Shown: piece by piece, positions 8,128 through 19,017 of the stretch
Layout: each line of letters begins with the position of its first letter
How positions within the stretch are numbered: the first letter of the stretch is position 1
DNA from: an uncultured bacterium
Lineage (GTDB): Bacteria; Patescibacteriota; Patescibacteriia; UBA1558; GWA2-36-10
Reading direction: 5' to 3'
NCBI GenBank assembly: GCA_903855135.1
Contig: CAINYB010000001.1
Span: 66,740-100,292 of the forward strand
DNA length: 33,553 nt
The notes under the pieces: model-generated
Told to the model about the DNA's origin: nothing
Database searches by the model: none
The model's input: only the letters and a program-made list of their open reading frames with translations
Translations under genes and position numbers: made by a program

Positions 8128-8649
8128 CTACAATTTCAAAGCCACACAATGTTCTGGCCCAGCAAAAGGCTGAGTAAAGTCTGACGGACAAAGCAAAATT
8201 GGGTGAATCCTGAGTCCATTATCAGCCACATGCTGAATATTTCTCATCTTCAGACCGTGATACAAATTTGGAGAGTGCAAGATTTCCTGCAAGTGATACT
8301 GGATGGCTCTCTGCAAAATATTGGTACTGTTCCGCAAATGCTCTAAGTGAACATCGCGCTCTGCTTCGGGTCCAGCAAAAGCTTGACTGCCACCATAAGC
8401 ACCACAATCCCAATGATTGCACAAAACAATGTCTTTGACGCCGTGTAAACCAACTGAAACCCGCACAAATTTGTCTATCAGATCTTCTGTCACATGACAA
8501 CCATGATTAATAGTCTTGGCTGCACCTGGACGTGTATAAAGATCAATGGTTTGACCTCCTAGAATTTCGCCAGCAACTTGCATGATCCTGCTCGTCCACC
8601 AACCATCAACACAAGTGATGAGGGCACCGTTGTAAAGTTTATGTGACAT
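8128..8649 (-). CDS. Beta-carbonic-anhydrase-like protein, degenerate active site
   Basis: This 173-aa protein is homologous to the neighbour at 8791-9240: both share PGAAK and the block VS-x-GLHG-x-K...HWDCG-x-YGGS-x-AF. Beta-carbonic anhydrases bind zinc with CxDxR and HxxC. Here C13 and D15 are present but W17 replaces the Arg, while H79 and C82 are kept. Metal binding is plausible, but classical CO2 hydration is doubtful. The frame is open to a TTG at 8730, but that codon is inside the TTGACA -35 box. ATG 8649 has AAAGGAG (8660-8666) at 10-nt spacing and is chosen. Base composition is richer in GC than the surroundings, which together with its own promoter and terminator suggests acquisition. 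Confidence 0.78.
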   Translation of the reverse strand: MSHKLYNGALITCVDGWWTSRIMQVAGEILGGQTIDLYTRPGAAKTINHGCHVTEDLIDKFVRVSVGLHGVKDIVLCNHWDCGAYGGSQAFAGPEAERDVHLEHLRNSTNILQRAIQYHLQEILHSPNLYHGLKMRNIQHVADNGLRIHPILLCPSDFTQPFAGPEHCVALKL

Positions 8650-8702
8650 GATACGCCAGCTCCTTTGTTTTTGACAAGTGATTTTATGTACGAAGCTAGC
8701 AT

Positions 8703-8730
8703 ATTCTACACCAAACACAAAATATGTCAA
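8703..8730 (-). promoter_or_regulatory. Sigma70-type promoter of the beta-CA-like unit
   Basis: On the minus strand: TTGACA (8725-8730), a 16-nt spacer, then TAGAAT (8703-8708). The predicted transcript starts near 8696 and has a leader of about 47 nt with a strong Shine-Dalgarno site, unlike the leaderless genes nearby. Confidence 0.8.
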
Positions 8731-8749
8731 TAGTCTTTCTTTTTTATAA

Positions 8750-8780
8750 CAAAAAACAGCCCCACTTAAAGAGGCTGTTT
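8750..8780 (-). terminator. Terminator of the ATP synthase operon
   Basis: On the minus strand: AACAGCC (8773-8779), an 11-nt loop, GGCTGTT (8755-8761), then a T-rich run. It follows the stop of the beta-CA-like gene 8791-9240, so that gene is the last cistron of the atp operon. Confidence 0.82.
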
Positions 8781-8790
8781 AACTATATTT

Positions 8791-9240
8791 TTATTCTAAA
8801 ACCGCATACTCTAAGCCTTGCGGTACAACTTTTGAATAAGCCAAAACAATTTCTAAATCAGCTGGTAATTCTTTAGCTAAAATATCTTTAACAGCACGTA
8901 AGTCTTTAGTGTATTGATCTTCTTCTGCTTGTGGCGAAGAAAAAGCTTTACTACCTCCATAACCACCACAATCCCAATGCCAGAGTAATAAAAGTTTTTT
9001 TATGCCGTGCAAACCAAGAGACACGTTAACAATTTTTTCTACTAAAGAAGTTTTAAAACCATTTTGTTTTAGCACTTCTTTAGCGGCACCTGGCCAAGAA
9101 AATAAATCAAAATCTGCATATCCTAAACCTTTTTCAACAAACTCTTGATCAGAACTACGAAAACGAAAATCAATACATTTGATGACCGCTAAAGGACATT
9201 CATGTTTTTTTAAATTATCATTAGGTATTGTATATTTCAT
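8791..9240 (-). CDS. Short beta-carbonic-anhydrase-like protein in the atp operon
   Basis: The protein is 149 aa, shorter than classical beta-carbonic anhydrases (about 200 aa). Both zinc motifs are intact: C22-x-D24-x-R26 and H88-x-x-C91. The SWPGAAK and HWDCGGYGGSKAF blocks complete the core. It starts 12 nt after atpC and runs into the operon terminator, so it is probably transcribed with ATP synthase. Family knowledge suggests zinc binding and perhaps CO2/bicarbonate interconversion. The short length and the unusual tryptophans around the motif (LLWHWDC) leave room for another substrate. There is no signal peptide, so it should be cytoplasmic. No Shine-Dalgarno site is visible. Confidence 0.82.
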   Translation of the reverse strand: MKYTIPNDNLKKHECPLAVIKCIDFRFRSSDQEFVEKGLGYADFDLFSWPGAAKEVLKQNGFKTSLVEKIVNVSLGLHGIKKLLLLWHWDCGGYGGSKAFSSPQAEEDQYTKDLRAVKDILAKELPADLEIVLAYSKVVPQGLEYAVLE

Positions 9241-9252
9241 ATTTTTAAAAAA

Positions 9253-9687
9253 TTATTGCAAATTACGTATACCTTTTTGTTTGTATTTTCTCGCTACTTT
9301 CAAACGATTTAATTCTTTTTCTAAAGTGGCTGACAACATCGCAAACTGTTCGCTATCCAGATGCTGTTCTTTTAAGGCTTCTTCAGCACGCTGTTTTGCC
9401 TCTTCAGCTCGTTTTTCATCGATATCAGCAGCATATTCAGCTCGGTCAGCCAAAATAATCACTTCTTCAGGTAAAACCTCGATAAAACCACCAAAAACCG
9501 CCATTAAGCTCTCTGCTTTATTTTGGTGCTTTACTATAATCTCTCCTGGGGCCAACTGGCTAATAAGTGGCAAATGATGAGGCAAAATGGTGATTTGGCC
9601 AGAAGTCGTAGAAACAGATAGTTGGTTGACCTCATCGGTCAAAACTACCTTTTCTGGAGTGACTATTTTTAGCTTAAATTTGTCCAT
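9253..9687 (-). CDS. atpC: ATP synthase F1 subunit epsilon
   Basis: This is the central-stalk subunit that couples rotation and inhibits ATP hydrolysis. From ATG 9687 it is 144 aa; the frame also opens with TTG at 9693. The N-terminal beta-sandwich shows KLKIVTPEKVV, the GQITILPHHLPLISQLAPGE turn typical of the family, and GGFIEV...VIILADRAEYA. The C-terminal helical pair (about 90-140, rich in Glu and Lys) is present in full. Last ATP synthase subunit in the operon, 30 nt after atpD. Confidence 0.95.
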   Translation of the reverse strand: MDKFKLKIVTPEKVVLTDEVNQLSVSTTSGQITILPHHLPLISQLAPGEIIVKHQNKAESLMAVFGGFIEVLPEEVIILADRAEYAADIDEKRAEEAKQRAEEALKEQHLDSEQFAMLSATLEKELNRLKVARKYKQKGIRNLQ

Positions 9688-9717
9688 ATACAAAGCTTGA
9701 ATATCTTAATCCTTATT

Positions 9718-12049
<2,332 letters not shown>

Positions 12050-12060
12050 ATATTATTTGC

Positions 12061-12165
12061 GTGTCATGCTGAATTTATTTCAGCATCTTTTAAACTATTT
12101 TTTAGATCCTGAAACTAGTTCTCCTCGAGTCTGAGCGATCTCGGAGTCGAAGACAGGATGACGAG
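12061..12165. repeat. 105-bp dispersed palindromic repeat inside the atp operon
   Basis: The element opens with GTGTCATGCTGAA and closes with CAGGATGACGAG, imperfect inverted ends. Inside, ATGCTGAA / TTCAGCAT (12066-12073 with 12079-12086) is a perfect 8-bp hairpin, and ATCCTG (12106-12111) pairs with CAGGAT (12154-12159). A forward frame through it reads MLNLFQHLL...DPETSS, a translation I recognise as the spurious product of a palindrome common in many unrelated bacterial genomes. The stretch 12120-12152 (CTCCTCGAG...GGAGTCGAAG) looks like a further insertion within the second palindrome. Confidence 0.75.
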
Positions 12166-12172
12166 TTTTAAA

Positions 12173-13693
12173 TTACTCTGTTTTAATAAAGTTAGCAGCT
12201 ACATCTTCAATCATCTTCTGCAAAACTTTTTCAATGTCTTCTGTCAAAGTACCTTCAGTTTCAATATGTTTCATAAAAGATTGACCATCATTATCCAAAG
12301 TGCTAAATAATTCTTTTTCAAATTTAGCTAAATCTTTTACTTCTATTTTATCCGTGTAGCCGTTGTTCACTGCATAAATGACAGCTACTTGTTTAGCCAC
12401 ACTTAAAGGCACAAATTGTGGCTGTTTCAAAATTTCTGTAATTCTTGCCCCTCTGTTTAACTGTTGTTTAGTAGCTTCATCAAGGTCAGAACCAAATTGA
12501 GCAAAAGCTTCTAGCTCACGATATTGAGCTAAAGATAATTTGAGTTTACCGGCTACTTTTTTCATAGCTTTGATCTGCGCCGCTGAACCGACACGAGAAA
12601 CTGACAAGCCAGCGTTTAAAGCTGGGCGCACACCTTTATAAAACAAATCAGTTTCTAAGAAAATCTGACCATCAGTAATAGAAATGACGTTAGTTGGAAT
12701 ATATGCGGAAATATCACCAGCTTGGGTCTCAATAATTGGCAAAGAAGTCAAAGAACCACCACCAAGCTCAGCTGACATCTTAGCAGAACGCTCTAGCAGA
12801 CGTGAGTGTAGATAAAAGACATCACCTGGATAAGCTTCACGTCCTGGTGGGCGGCGTAAGAGTAAAGAAATCTGACGATAAGCCACGGCGTGCTTTGATA
12901 AATCATCATAAATAACTAACACATCTTTACCTTGATCCATGAAATATTCACCCATAGCTGTACCTGAGTAAGGAGCGATATAAGACAAAGAAGCTGATTG
13001 TGAAGCGCCAGCTAAAACTACAGTGGTATAGTCCATAGCTCCAGTCTCTTGCAATTTAGCAACGATACGAGCAATCTTTGATTCTTTTTGGCCAATAGCG
13101 ACATAAATACAAATAACATCTTTGCCTTTTTGGTTGATGATAGTGTCAATTGCTAAAGCTGTTTTTCCAGTTTGACGGTCGCCAATAATAAGTTCACGTT
13201 GACCCTTACCGATAGGGATAATAGAATCGATCACTTTGATACCGGTTTGTAATGGCTGTGTCACAGCTTGACGAGTGATAACACCAGGAGCGATCTTTTC
13301 TACTGGATAAAAATCTTTAGTTTTGATGGCGCCCTGACCGTCTAAAGGCTCACCGAGTGGATTTACTACTCTGCCGATCACTACTTCACCCACTGGTACT
13401 TGTAAAATCTTATTGGTACGGCGGACAAGGTCACCCTCTTTTAAAGTCTGATATTCACCTAAAATAATAGCGCCAACAGAAAATTCTTCTAAGTTCAAAA
13501 CCACACCATAGATTTTTTCACCTTTGGCGTTTTCAAACTCTAACATTTCTGAAGACATCACATCAGCTAAACCAGAAATTTTGGCAATACCATCGCCAAT
13601 TTCGATCACTTCACCAACTGACTCTTCTTTGGTTTCGCTTTGAAAATTTTCTAATTGTTTCTGTAAATTTTTGACTAGATAATCGTAAGACAT
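12173..13693 (-). CDS. atpA: ATP synthase F1 subunit alpha
   Basis: This is the non-catalytic nucleotide-binding subunit, 506 aa and full length. It shows [16 protein letters not shown] in the N-terminal barrel, Walker [14 protein letters not shown], the segment [13 protein letters not shown], Walker [14 protein letters not shown], the alpha-specific [26 protein letters not shown], and [22 protein letters not shown]. It follows atpH by 11 nt. Confidence 0.98.
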   Translation of the reverse strand: MSYDYLVKNLQKQLENFQSETKEESVGEVIEIGDGIAKISGLADVMSSEMLEFENAKGEKIYGVVLNLEEFSVGAIILGEYQTLKEGDLVRRTNKILQVPVGEVVIGRVVNPLGEPLDGQGAIKTKDFYPVEKIAPGVITRQAVTQPLQTGIKVIDSIIPIGKGQRELIIGDRQTGKTALAIDTIINQKGKDVICIYVAIGQKESKIARIVAKLQETGAMDYTTVVLAGASQSASLSYIAPYSGTAMGEYFMDQGKDVLVIYDDLSKHAVAYRQISLLLRRPPGREAYPGDVFYLHSRLLERSAKMSAELGGGSLTSLPIIETQAGDISAYIPTNVISITDGQIFLETDLFYKGVRPALNAGLSVSRVGSAAQIKAMKKVAGKLKLSLAQYRELEAFAQFGSDLDEATKQQLNRGARITEILKQPQFVPLSVAKQVAVIYAVNNGYTDKIEVKDLAKFEKELFSTLDNDGQSFMKHIETEGTLTEDIEKVLQKMIEDVAANFIKTE

Positions 13694-13704
13694 AAACGTA
13701 TTAT

Positions 13705-14109
13705 TTAATTGACTAAAGATTTATTTAAATTATTGATTTGTTTTTTAAGAGATAGATCTAAAACTTTATCTTGATACTTTATTTTCATACCGCCAAGTAG
13801 CTGCTCATCTATGGTTTCTGTGATCTCTAATGTTTGCGTGGATGTTTGCTGTAAATATTTGGTCGCTTCTGTGACACTATGTTTATCTAAAGCACGAGCA
13901 GAAACAATCTCGACAGCTAAAATATTTTTGTCTGCTTGCTCTAAAGCTTTTAGCTCCGCTAAAATCTCCCCCAATAATGGCAAAAAATGATGCTGTTTTA
14001 AATAAGCAACAAAATTATCGACAATACTTTCTGTCTCTTTCTTATTTTTATTAACTAAAGCTTGATAAACAGCTTTGGCTAAAATTTTTACTTGCGCTTT
14101 ATTTTTCAT
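13705..14109 (-). CDS. atpH: ATP synthase F1 subunit delta (short form)
   Basis: This is the peripheral-stalk subunit joining the b dimer to the top of F1. At 134 aa it is shorter than the usual 175-180 aa. The N-terminal helical bundle ([10 protein letters not shown]...) is abbreviated, and the C-terminal domain retains the family ending [29 protein letters not shown]. Its start codon overlaps the 3' end of atpF by 11 nt, so the two are probably coupled. Identity rests on operon position and the C-terminal motif. Confidence 0.88.
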   Translation of the reverse strand: MKNKAQVKILAKAVYQALVNKNKKETESIVDNFVAYLKQHHFLPLLGEILAELKALEQADKNILAVEIVSARALDKHSVTEATKYLQQTSTQTLEITETIDEQLLGGMKIKYQDKVLDLSLKKQINNLNKSLVN

Positions 14110-14605
14110 TTTTTTTCAAATCAGCTAAAGTTTGGTGAATATATTTTTTATCTATTTCTTGACTCACACTTTTGGATAAAACTTTGGTCAAACTTGTTTG
14201 TAATAAATTCGCAAACTCTTGTTTTGCCTCTACAAACATTTTTTCTTTTTCTTGTTCAATATGAAGTTTTGCTTTGTTCACAACCTGCTCCACCTCAAGC
14301 TTTGCCTTAGCTAAAGACTCTTGGCGATTTAATTCTGCTTGGCTATTGGCTTTTTCTAAAATCAACATGGATTCTTTTTTGGCTTCTTGTAGCTTAGCTT
14401 TAACATCTTTTTCTACTGCTTCTAAACGATCAGCAGCTGATTTCGCATCATCTAAACCTTGGCTAATTTCTTTATTTCTGGCTTCCATGGTCTTTAATAA
14501 TGGCTTAATCGCAAAGTGCCATAAAACAAAGAAAACAATAGCAAAGTTAAAAATCTGTGCTAGCATTAACTTCCAATTGACTCCAAATAAATTTAAAATT
14601 TCCAT
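14099..14605 (-). CDS. atpF: ATP synthase Fo subunit b
   Basis: 168 aa. One N-terminal membrane helix (about 12-32, MLAQIFNFAIVFFVLWHF) is followed by a long charged coiled coil of Ala, Glu and Lys that forms the stator stalk. It lies between atpE and atpH, with an 11-nt overlap with atpH. There is a single b-type gene, so a homodimer is expected. Confidence 0.94.
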   Translation of the reverse strand: MEILNLFGVNWKLMLAQIFNFAIVFFVLWHFAIKPLLKTMEARNKEISQGLDDAKSAADRLEAVEKDVKAKLQEAKKESMLILEKANSQAELNRQESLAKAKLEVEQVVNKAKLHIEQEKEKMFVEAKQEFANLLQTSLTKVLSKSVSQEIDKKYIHQTLADLKKNEK

Positions 14606-14680
14606 ATAAATAATTTTAATACTCTATTCTGACTTAAAACGCTTTCTGACGGCTATTTTAAGTCAGTAAGAATGCTCAAA

Positions 14681-14929
<249 letters not shown>

Positions 14930-15014
14930 TTAATTTTTTGTTTTTAGTCGACAAATTATTTTTTAATTAATACTTAATGTTTGGCTACTTAAATAAACAA
15001 ACAACAAATATCAA

Positions 15015-15902
15015 TTATGCATGAGCATGTTCAGAGTCATGAGAAGTAGAAGCAATAGTGAAATAAACCAAAGTCAAAACTGCGAAAATCAAAGCTTGAA
15101 TCACACCAACAATCACCTCTAAAAACATAAAAGGCAAAGGCACGCCCCAGGCTACCATGGCCGAAATAGAAGAAAGCAAAACTTCGCCGGCAAAAACATT
15201 ACCAAACAAACGGAAAGAAAGTGAAGCGATTTTTGCTACTTCAGAAATGATTTCTATCAAACCCACAAAAAAAGTAATGGGATTTACTAAAATAATAGTT
15301 GGTTCTTTGAAAACTTTTTTAGGTATCTCAAGTAAGGCTTTGATATTGATAAACTTATTAAAATACTCCCAAAGACCGACGGACATCACACCAAAAATAT
15401 TAGCCCCCACAACAGCAAAAATACCTAAAGCCAGAGTAGTATTTAAATCAGCGGTACCACCACGAAAAATATGATGGCCGTCAAAACTCACTGAACCAAT
15501 GCCCGGCACTAAACCTAGCCAATTATTTACCAAGACAAAGACAAAAATAGTAAAGACAATCGGAAAAGCTTTTTTGCTTTTCTCTCTATCATTAGTCACC
15601 AAGTCCATCATATCTAAAGCTCCTTCAACTACAATTTCTACGATACTTTGAAAAGCTGAAGGAATTCTTTTGGTTTTTTTACGAATAACTAAAGAAAGTA
15701 AAATAATAAAAAACACTGCCACCCAAGAGGTAATCAGTGAATTGGTTACAGGAAAAGATCCAATATGAAAAACTGGCTCAGCAAATAAAGTAATCTCGTG
15801 AGATTCTTTTGCTTCATGCTCAACTGCAGCTTCTGTATCATGACCAGTCAAGCCTTCCATGTTTTCTATATTCAGATTGGGATTAGTTTCTGTTACGCTC
15901 AT
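15015..15902 (-). CDS. atpB: ATP synthase Fo subunit a
   Basis: 295 aa with about six membrane segments. The essential stator arginine lies in SLSFRLFGNVFAGE. An N-terminal hydrophilic extension of about 45 residues, rich in Glu and His, precedes the first domain. It ends with a His-rich tail (TSHDSEHAHA). Its ATG shares one base with the TAA of the upstream gene (TAATG), a coupled start. Confidence 0.96.
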   Translation of the reverse strand: MSVTETNPNLNIENMEGLTGHDTEAAVEHEAKESHEITLFAEPVFHIGSFPVTNSLITSWVAVFFIILLSLVIRKKTKRIPSAFQSIVEIVVEGALDMMDLVTNDREKSKKAFPIVFTIFVFVLVNNWLGLVPGIGSVSFDGHHIFRGGTADLNTTLALGIFAVVGANIFGVMSVGLWEYFNKFINIKALLEIPKKVFKEPTIILVNPITFFVGLIEIISEVAKIASLSFRLFGNVFAGEVLLSSISAMVAWGVPLPFMFLEVIVGVIQALIFAVLTLVYFTIASTSHDSEHAHA

Positions 15903-16183
15903 TATAATTTATTTTTCTCGTCACAATTATCCTTTGTCTTTGTTTTATTTATCTGATTTAAATATTTGACTCCCAAAACACCGATACTGACACAAGAAAC
16001 GATAAAGGCGACTAAAGTCAGAATAAAGAAATACAGATGGCCGGTTTGGTACTTTTGGTCCAAAAATCTGCCGACAAATAAAGCGATTAAAACTGGAAAG
16101 GCAATTGCTCCACTCATTTGAGCAAAAACATTTAGTCCTAAACGCCATAAATCTTTATCTTGGCTGTTTTTGAAATCAAACAT
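15902..16183 (-). CDS. atpI: AtpI-type assembly protein (ATPase gene 1 family)
   Basis: This is the first gene of the atp operon, 93 aa from ATG 16183, with two membrane helices (about 18-38 and 49-72) and the family turn GRFLDQKYQTGHLYFF. Proteins of this kind assist c-ring assembly or Mg uptake. An ATG at 16204 is in frame, but it lies 2 nt after the -10 box and therefore upstream of the expected transcript start, so 16183 is preferred. Confidence 0.85.
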   Translation of the reverse strand: MFDFKNSQDKDLWRLGLNVFAQMSGAIAFPVLIALFVGRFLDQKYQTGHLYFFILTLVAFIVSCVSIGVLGVKYLNQINKTKTKDNCDEKNKL

Positions 16184-16196
16184 TTTTAAAAAGAAT

Positions 16197-16222
16197 AGCG
16201 CCATCAGTATACATCAGGCGCT
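16197..16222. promoter_or_regulatory. Operator-like inverted repeat over the atp -10 box
   Basis: AGCGCC (16197-16202) and GGCGCT (16217-16222) are exact inverted arms around the self-complementary GTATAC, which contains part of the -10. The arms bracket the -10 and the predicted start, where a bound dimeric repressor would block initiation. No regulator is identified. Confidence 0.45.
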
Positions 16223-16234
16223 AAAAATAGTCAA
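16206..16234 (-). promoter_or_regulatory. Promoter of the ATP synthase operon
   Basis: On the minus strand: TTGACT (16229-16234), a 17-nt spacer, then TATACT (16206-16211). Predicted start is near 16199, giving a leader of about 16 nt before ATG 16183. Confidence 0.8.
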
Positions 16235-16280
16235 TATATTTTTTGTTAAATTTAGCTAAAAATAAGGAAAAATGGGCTAA

Positions 16281-17318
16281 TTACTCTATTCTTGGTTTTT
16301 CTATTTCCTCAAGCTCTAAAGCTCCGCCTTGGCCACTGATCTTCAAAACATCTTTATCTATTTTCTTAAACTCTTTATTACTTAGATTATAAGTATTTAC
16401 TACTGTACCAAGTTGTGCGCCAACTTTTTTATGATACTCTGCGTAAACTAATAAATGCGTGCTAAGTTTTTCCACATTGGCTCTGATTTCTTTAGCTGAT
16501 TCCTCTATCTGCAAAGCACGCAAACCTTGCAAAACAGTTTGCAAATAAGCAGCAAAAGTAGTCGGAGAAACAATGATGACTTTGCGTTCATTAAAAGCAT
16601 AGTCGATCAAACTGCGTGTATTTACTTTGACAGCACCCACTTCATTGATCAATAAATCATAATATATGCCTTCGGCTGGGATAAACATAAAAGCAAAATC
16701 TAAAGTACCTTCAGAAGGTCTGATATATTTAGCAGTTTCGTCAATGCGTTTTTTCAAATCATTTTTAAACTCTTTTTCTAAATCTTTTTTCTTGTCTTCA
16801 TCGGCCTCGGAAATAATGCGACGATAATTTTCTAAAGAAAACTTAGCATCGACTGGCAAAATTTTATCTTTGATTTTTACCGCGGCATCAACTGCTTCAG
16901 CGTTTTTAAAACGATATTGCATTTCATAGCTTTGCGGTGGCAAAATATTTGATAAAATCATTTCTAAACTCGCTTCACCTAAAGATCCTCTGTTTTTAGA
17001 ATTCGTCAAAACTTTTTCTAGATTTGAAAGCTGATCAGTAAAACTCACCACTTGTTTATTTGTTTCTTCAAGCTTTAATAATTTTTCTTTGACTTCTTGA
17101 GAAAGCCTAGAGGTTTCCATGAATTGGTCTTGCAACATTTTACTCGCATGATGAGAGCTATCATCCATTTTCTGACTTAACTGTTTATTCAAATCATTGA
17201 TTTGTTGTTGCAATAACAAAGCTGATTGATTATCTTGAGGCTTTTGTGATTGCTTAAATAACAAAAATATCACACTTGCAAATCCGATAATAAAAATGAC
17301 TAATAAAATTATATCCAT
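16281..17318 (-). CDS. rmuC: RmuC-family nuclease-like protein
   Basis: 345 aa. An N-terminal membrane anchor (about 2-22) leads to a coiled coil (about 30-110) and the RmuC core. The core contains GSLGEASLEMILSNILPP, LPVDAKFSLENYRR, FIPAEGIYYDL and VIIVSPTTFAAYLQTVLQGL, all typical. RmuC limits inversions at repeats and belongs to the PD-(D/E)XK-related group. It is shorter than E. coli RmuC (475 aa), as many bacterial members are. The upstream gap holds a palindrome. Confidence 0.93.
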   Translation of the reverse strand: MDIILLVIFIIGFASVIFLLFKQSQKPQDNQSALLLQQQINDLNKQLSQKMDDSSHHASKMLQDQFMETSRLSQEVKEKLLKLEETNKQVVSFTDQLSNLEKVLTNSKNRGSLGEASLEMILSNILPPQSYEMQYRFKNAEAVDAAVKIKDKILPVDAKFSLENYRRIISEADEDKKKDLEKEFKNDLKKRIDETAKYIRPSEGTLDFAFMFIPAEGIYYDLLINEVGAVKVNTRSLIDYAFNERKVIIVSPTTFAAYLQTVLQGLRALQIEESAKEIRANVEKLSTHLLVYAEYHKKVGAQLGTVVNTYNLSNKEFKKIDKDVLKISGQGGALELEEIEKPRIE

Positions 17319-17369
17319 AAATTTTTAATTAATTTTTCTTGTGTGAATTTTGATTATCAAAACCTCCTA

Positions 17370-17396
17370 TTTCCTCCCCGCAACGCGGGGAGGAAA
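17370..17396. repeat. GC-rich intergenic palindrome
   Basis: The longest simple arms in the window: TTTCCTCCCCGC, loop AAC, GCGGGGAGGAAA, 12 bp perfect. It lies between the membrane protein gene and rmuC. Confidence 0.88.
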
Positions 17397-17411
17397 TACC
17401 CAACTTTTATT

Positions 17412-18143
17412 TTAAGCTTTTATCTCTTTTAAATTTTTATAAATATTAAATATATAGGCCGTGAAAAATGGTGTTACTAATATAGAAAAAATAGATATAA
17501 CAAAACTATAGGCATTAGCAGCCTGACTCTTTGGCTCCACAAAACTACTTGGTATAATTATTATAAACATACTAATAAAAGGAATCATAAATTTACCAAA
17601 TACTGCCCACCAATAACCCTTTATTAATTCTTTACTTTTATTTAAAGCCTCTTTACCTTTTAAGCCTAGGTCTAAAAACACCCAAATGGAAAGGCTATAA
17701 TAAATCATAAAGATAATACCTGGAATTATAAACAACATTGTCCACAAGGCAACTAAAATACCACTTAAAAAAATCAACCACAAGTAACTACCAAAATATG
17801 GCTTAGATTTTTTTAACATAGCAATAATAGAAAATTTATCTGGATTTTCTTTAATAACTAAAAATAAGGCTATTTTACTTAAAATATTCACAAGAATACA
17901 AGCCAAAAACATTGTTGCGGCCAAAATAGAAAAAAGAATAATTACCGGCGAAGTTAAAATTGCGCCATTTGGCAACAAATCAGTTAGCAAAACAAAAAAC
18001 ACAAATAACACCAAAAATGTTAAGCCAGGAAAAACTACTAGACCCATTAAAGACCAGAATTTATTGTCATAAATTTTAAAAGACAAAGAAAATAATTCTG
18101 AAATTTTCATCATCTTTTTTGGCTTGACGATTATGTTTTCCAT
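17412..18143 (-). CDS. Six-helix membrane protein (DUF975/YciC-like)
   Basis: 243 aa with about six membrane segments. The short cytoplasmic N-terminus is followed by LFSLSFKIY, and the later segment IPGIIFMIYYSLSIWVFL...GKEALNKSKELIKGYWWAVFG matches the pattern of DUF975 and related integral proteins (IPG turn, then an amphipathic helix with A-x-x-x-S and G-x-W). The biochemical role of this group is not known. The start context is AATTTT-ATG. It lies between tatD and rmuC, with palindromes on both sides. Confidence 0.72.
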   Translation of the reverse strand: MENIIVKPKKMMKISELFSLSFKIYDNKFWSLMGLVVFPGLTFLVLFVFFVLLTDLLPNGAILTSPVIILFSILAATMFLACILVNILSKIALFLVIKENPDKFSIIAMLKKSKPYFGSYLWLIFLSGILVALWTMLFIIPGIIFMIYYSLSIWVFLDLGLKGKEALNKSKELIKGYWWAVFGKFMIPFISMFIIIIPSSFVEPKSQAANAYSFVISIFSILVTPFFTAYIFNIYKNLKEIKA

Positions 18144-18170
18144 AAAATTATATTAATAATAATACTTGTG

Positions 18171-18192
18171 AAACCCCGCGTCCGCGGGGTTT
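18171..18192. repeat. GC-rich intergenic palindrome
   Basis: AAACCCCGCG, loop TC, CGCGGGGTTT. It lies between tatD and the membrane protein gene and has no U-tract on the transcribed strand. Confidence 0.85.
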
Positions 18193-18200
18193 AATTAAGT

Positions 18201-19016
18201 TCACTTAGATAAAAATAAATTTTTTGCATTTTCAAAAGTTTGTTCTATTACTTCCTCTTTAGTTAAATTTAAAATCTCTGCGATTTTTTCTGCTACATAT
18301 TGAGTATAAACTGGCTCATTTCTTTTACCCCTATGTGGCTGAGGCGTCAAATATGGCGCATCAGTTTCTATTAATATCCTATCAGCTGGCATAATTTTGA
18401 CAATACTTTCTAACACACCAGTTTTATCAAAAGTGATAATACCCGTAAAGCCTAAATAAAAACCAGCACTAATAAAATCTTGCGCATCCTTTAAACTACC
18501 ACCAAAACAATGAATAACAGCTTTTTTAACTTGCTGTTCTTTTAAAACACTTAAAATATCTTGGTAACAATTTAAAGAATTATTTTTGTCGTTGCGGCCA
18601 TGTACAACTAGCGCTAAATTATTTTCTTTAGCTAACTGAATATGTTTTACAAAAACTTCTTTTTGTTTAGCTACATAATCCGCAAAACTAACACGATACT
18701 TTTCTTCTACTTCATCAAAATGATAATAGTCCAAACCAGTTTCTCCCATGGCTACTACTTTATTTTTATTATCGCTGATTAATGCTTGATATTTATCAAC
18801 AGCAAAATCTTCATCAAAAACATGGATCGGATGTAAGCCAAGGCTGGCATAAAAATTTTGATTATTTTTAGCAAGCTCAATAGCTTTGACACTAGTGTCC
18901 AAAGCGGCGCCAATATTAACTAAGCTCATGGGAAAATCCTGACAGCGTTTGATGACCTCTGCTAAATCTTCGCTATAGGCTTGAAAATTTAAATGAGTAT
19001 GTGAATCAAATAACAT
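18201..19016 (-). CDS. tatD: TatD-family metal-dependent deoxyribonuclease
   Basis: 271 aa, a complete TIM-barrel hydrolase. Metal ligands are visible in DSHTHLNF (His6 and His8), GETGLDYY (Glu), HGRND and HCFGG (His), and ETDAPYLTPQPHRGKRNEP (Asp) near the end, the usual TatD order. TatD proteins are 3'-5' exonucleases linked to DNA repair and degradation. It starts 1 nt after the cvpA stop, so the two are likely coupled. Confidence 0.95.
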   Translation of the reverse strand: MLFDSHTHLNFQAYSEDLAEVIKRCQDFPMSLVNIGAALDTSVKAIELAKNNQNFYASLGLHPIHVFDEDFAVDKYQALISDNKNKVVAMGETGLDYYHFDEVEEKYRVSFADYVAKQKEVFVKHIQLAKENNLALVVHGRNDKNNSLNCYQDILSVLKEQQVKKAVIHCFGGSLKDAQDFISAGFYLGFTGIITFDKTGVLESIVKIMPADRILIETDAPYLTPQPHRGKRNEPVYTQYVAEKIAEILNLTKEEVIEQTFENAKNLFLSK

Positions 19017-19017
19017 G

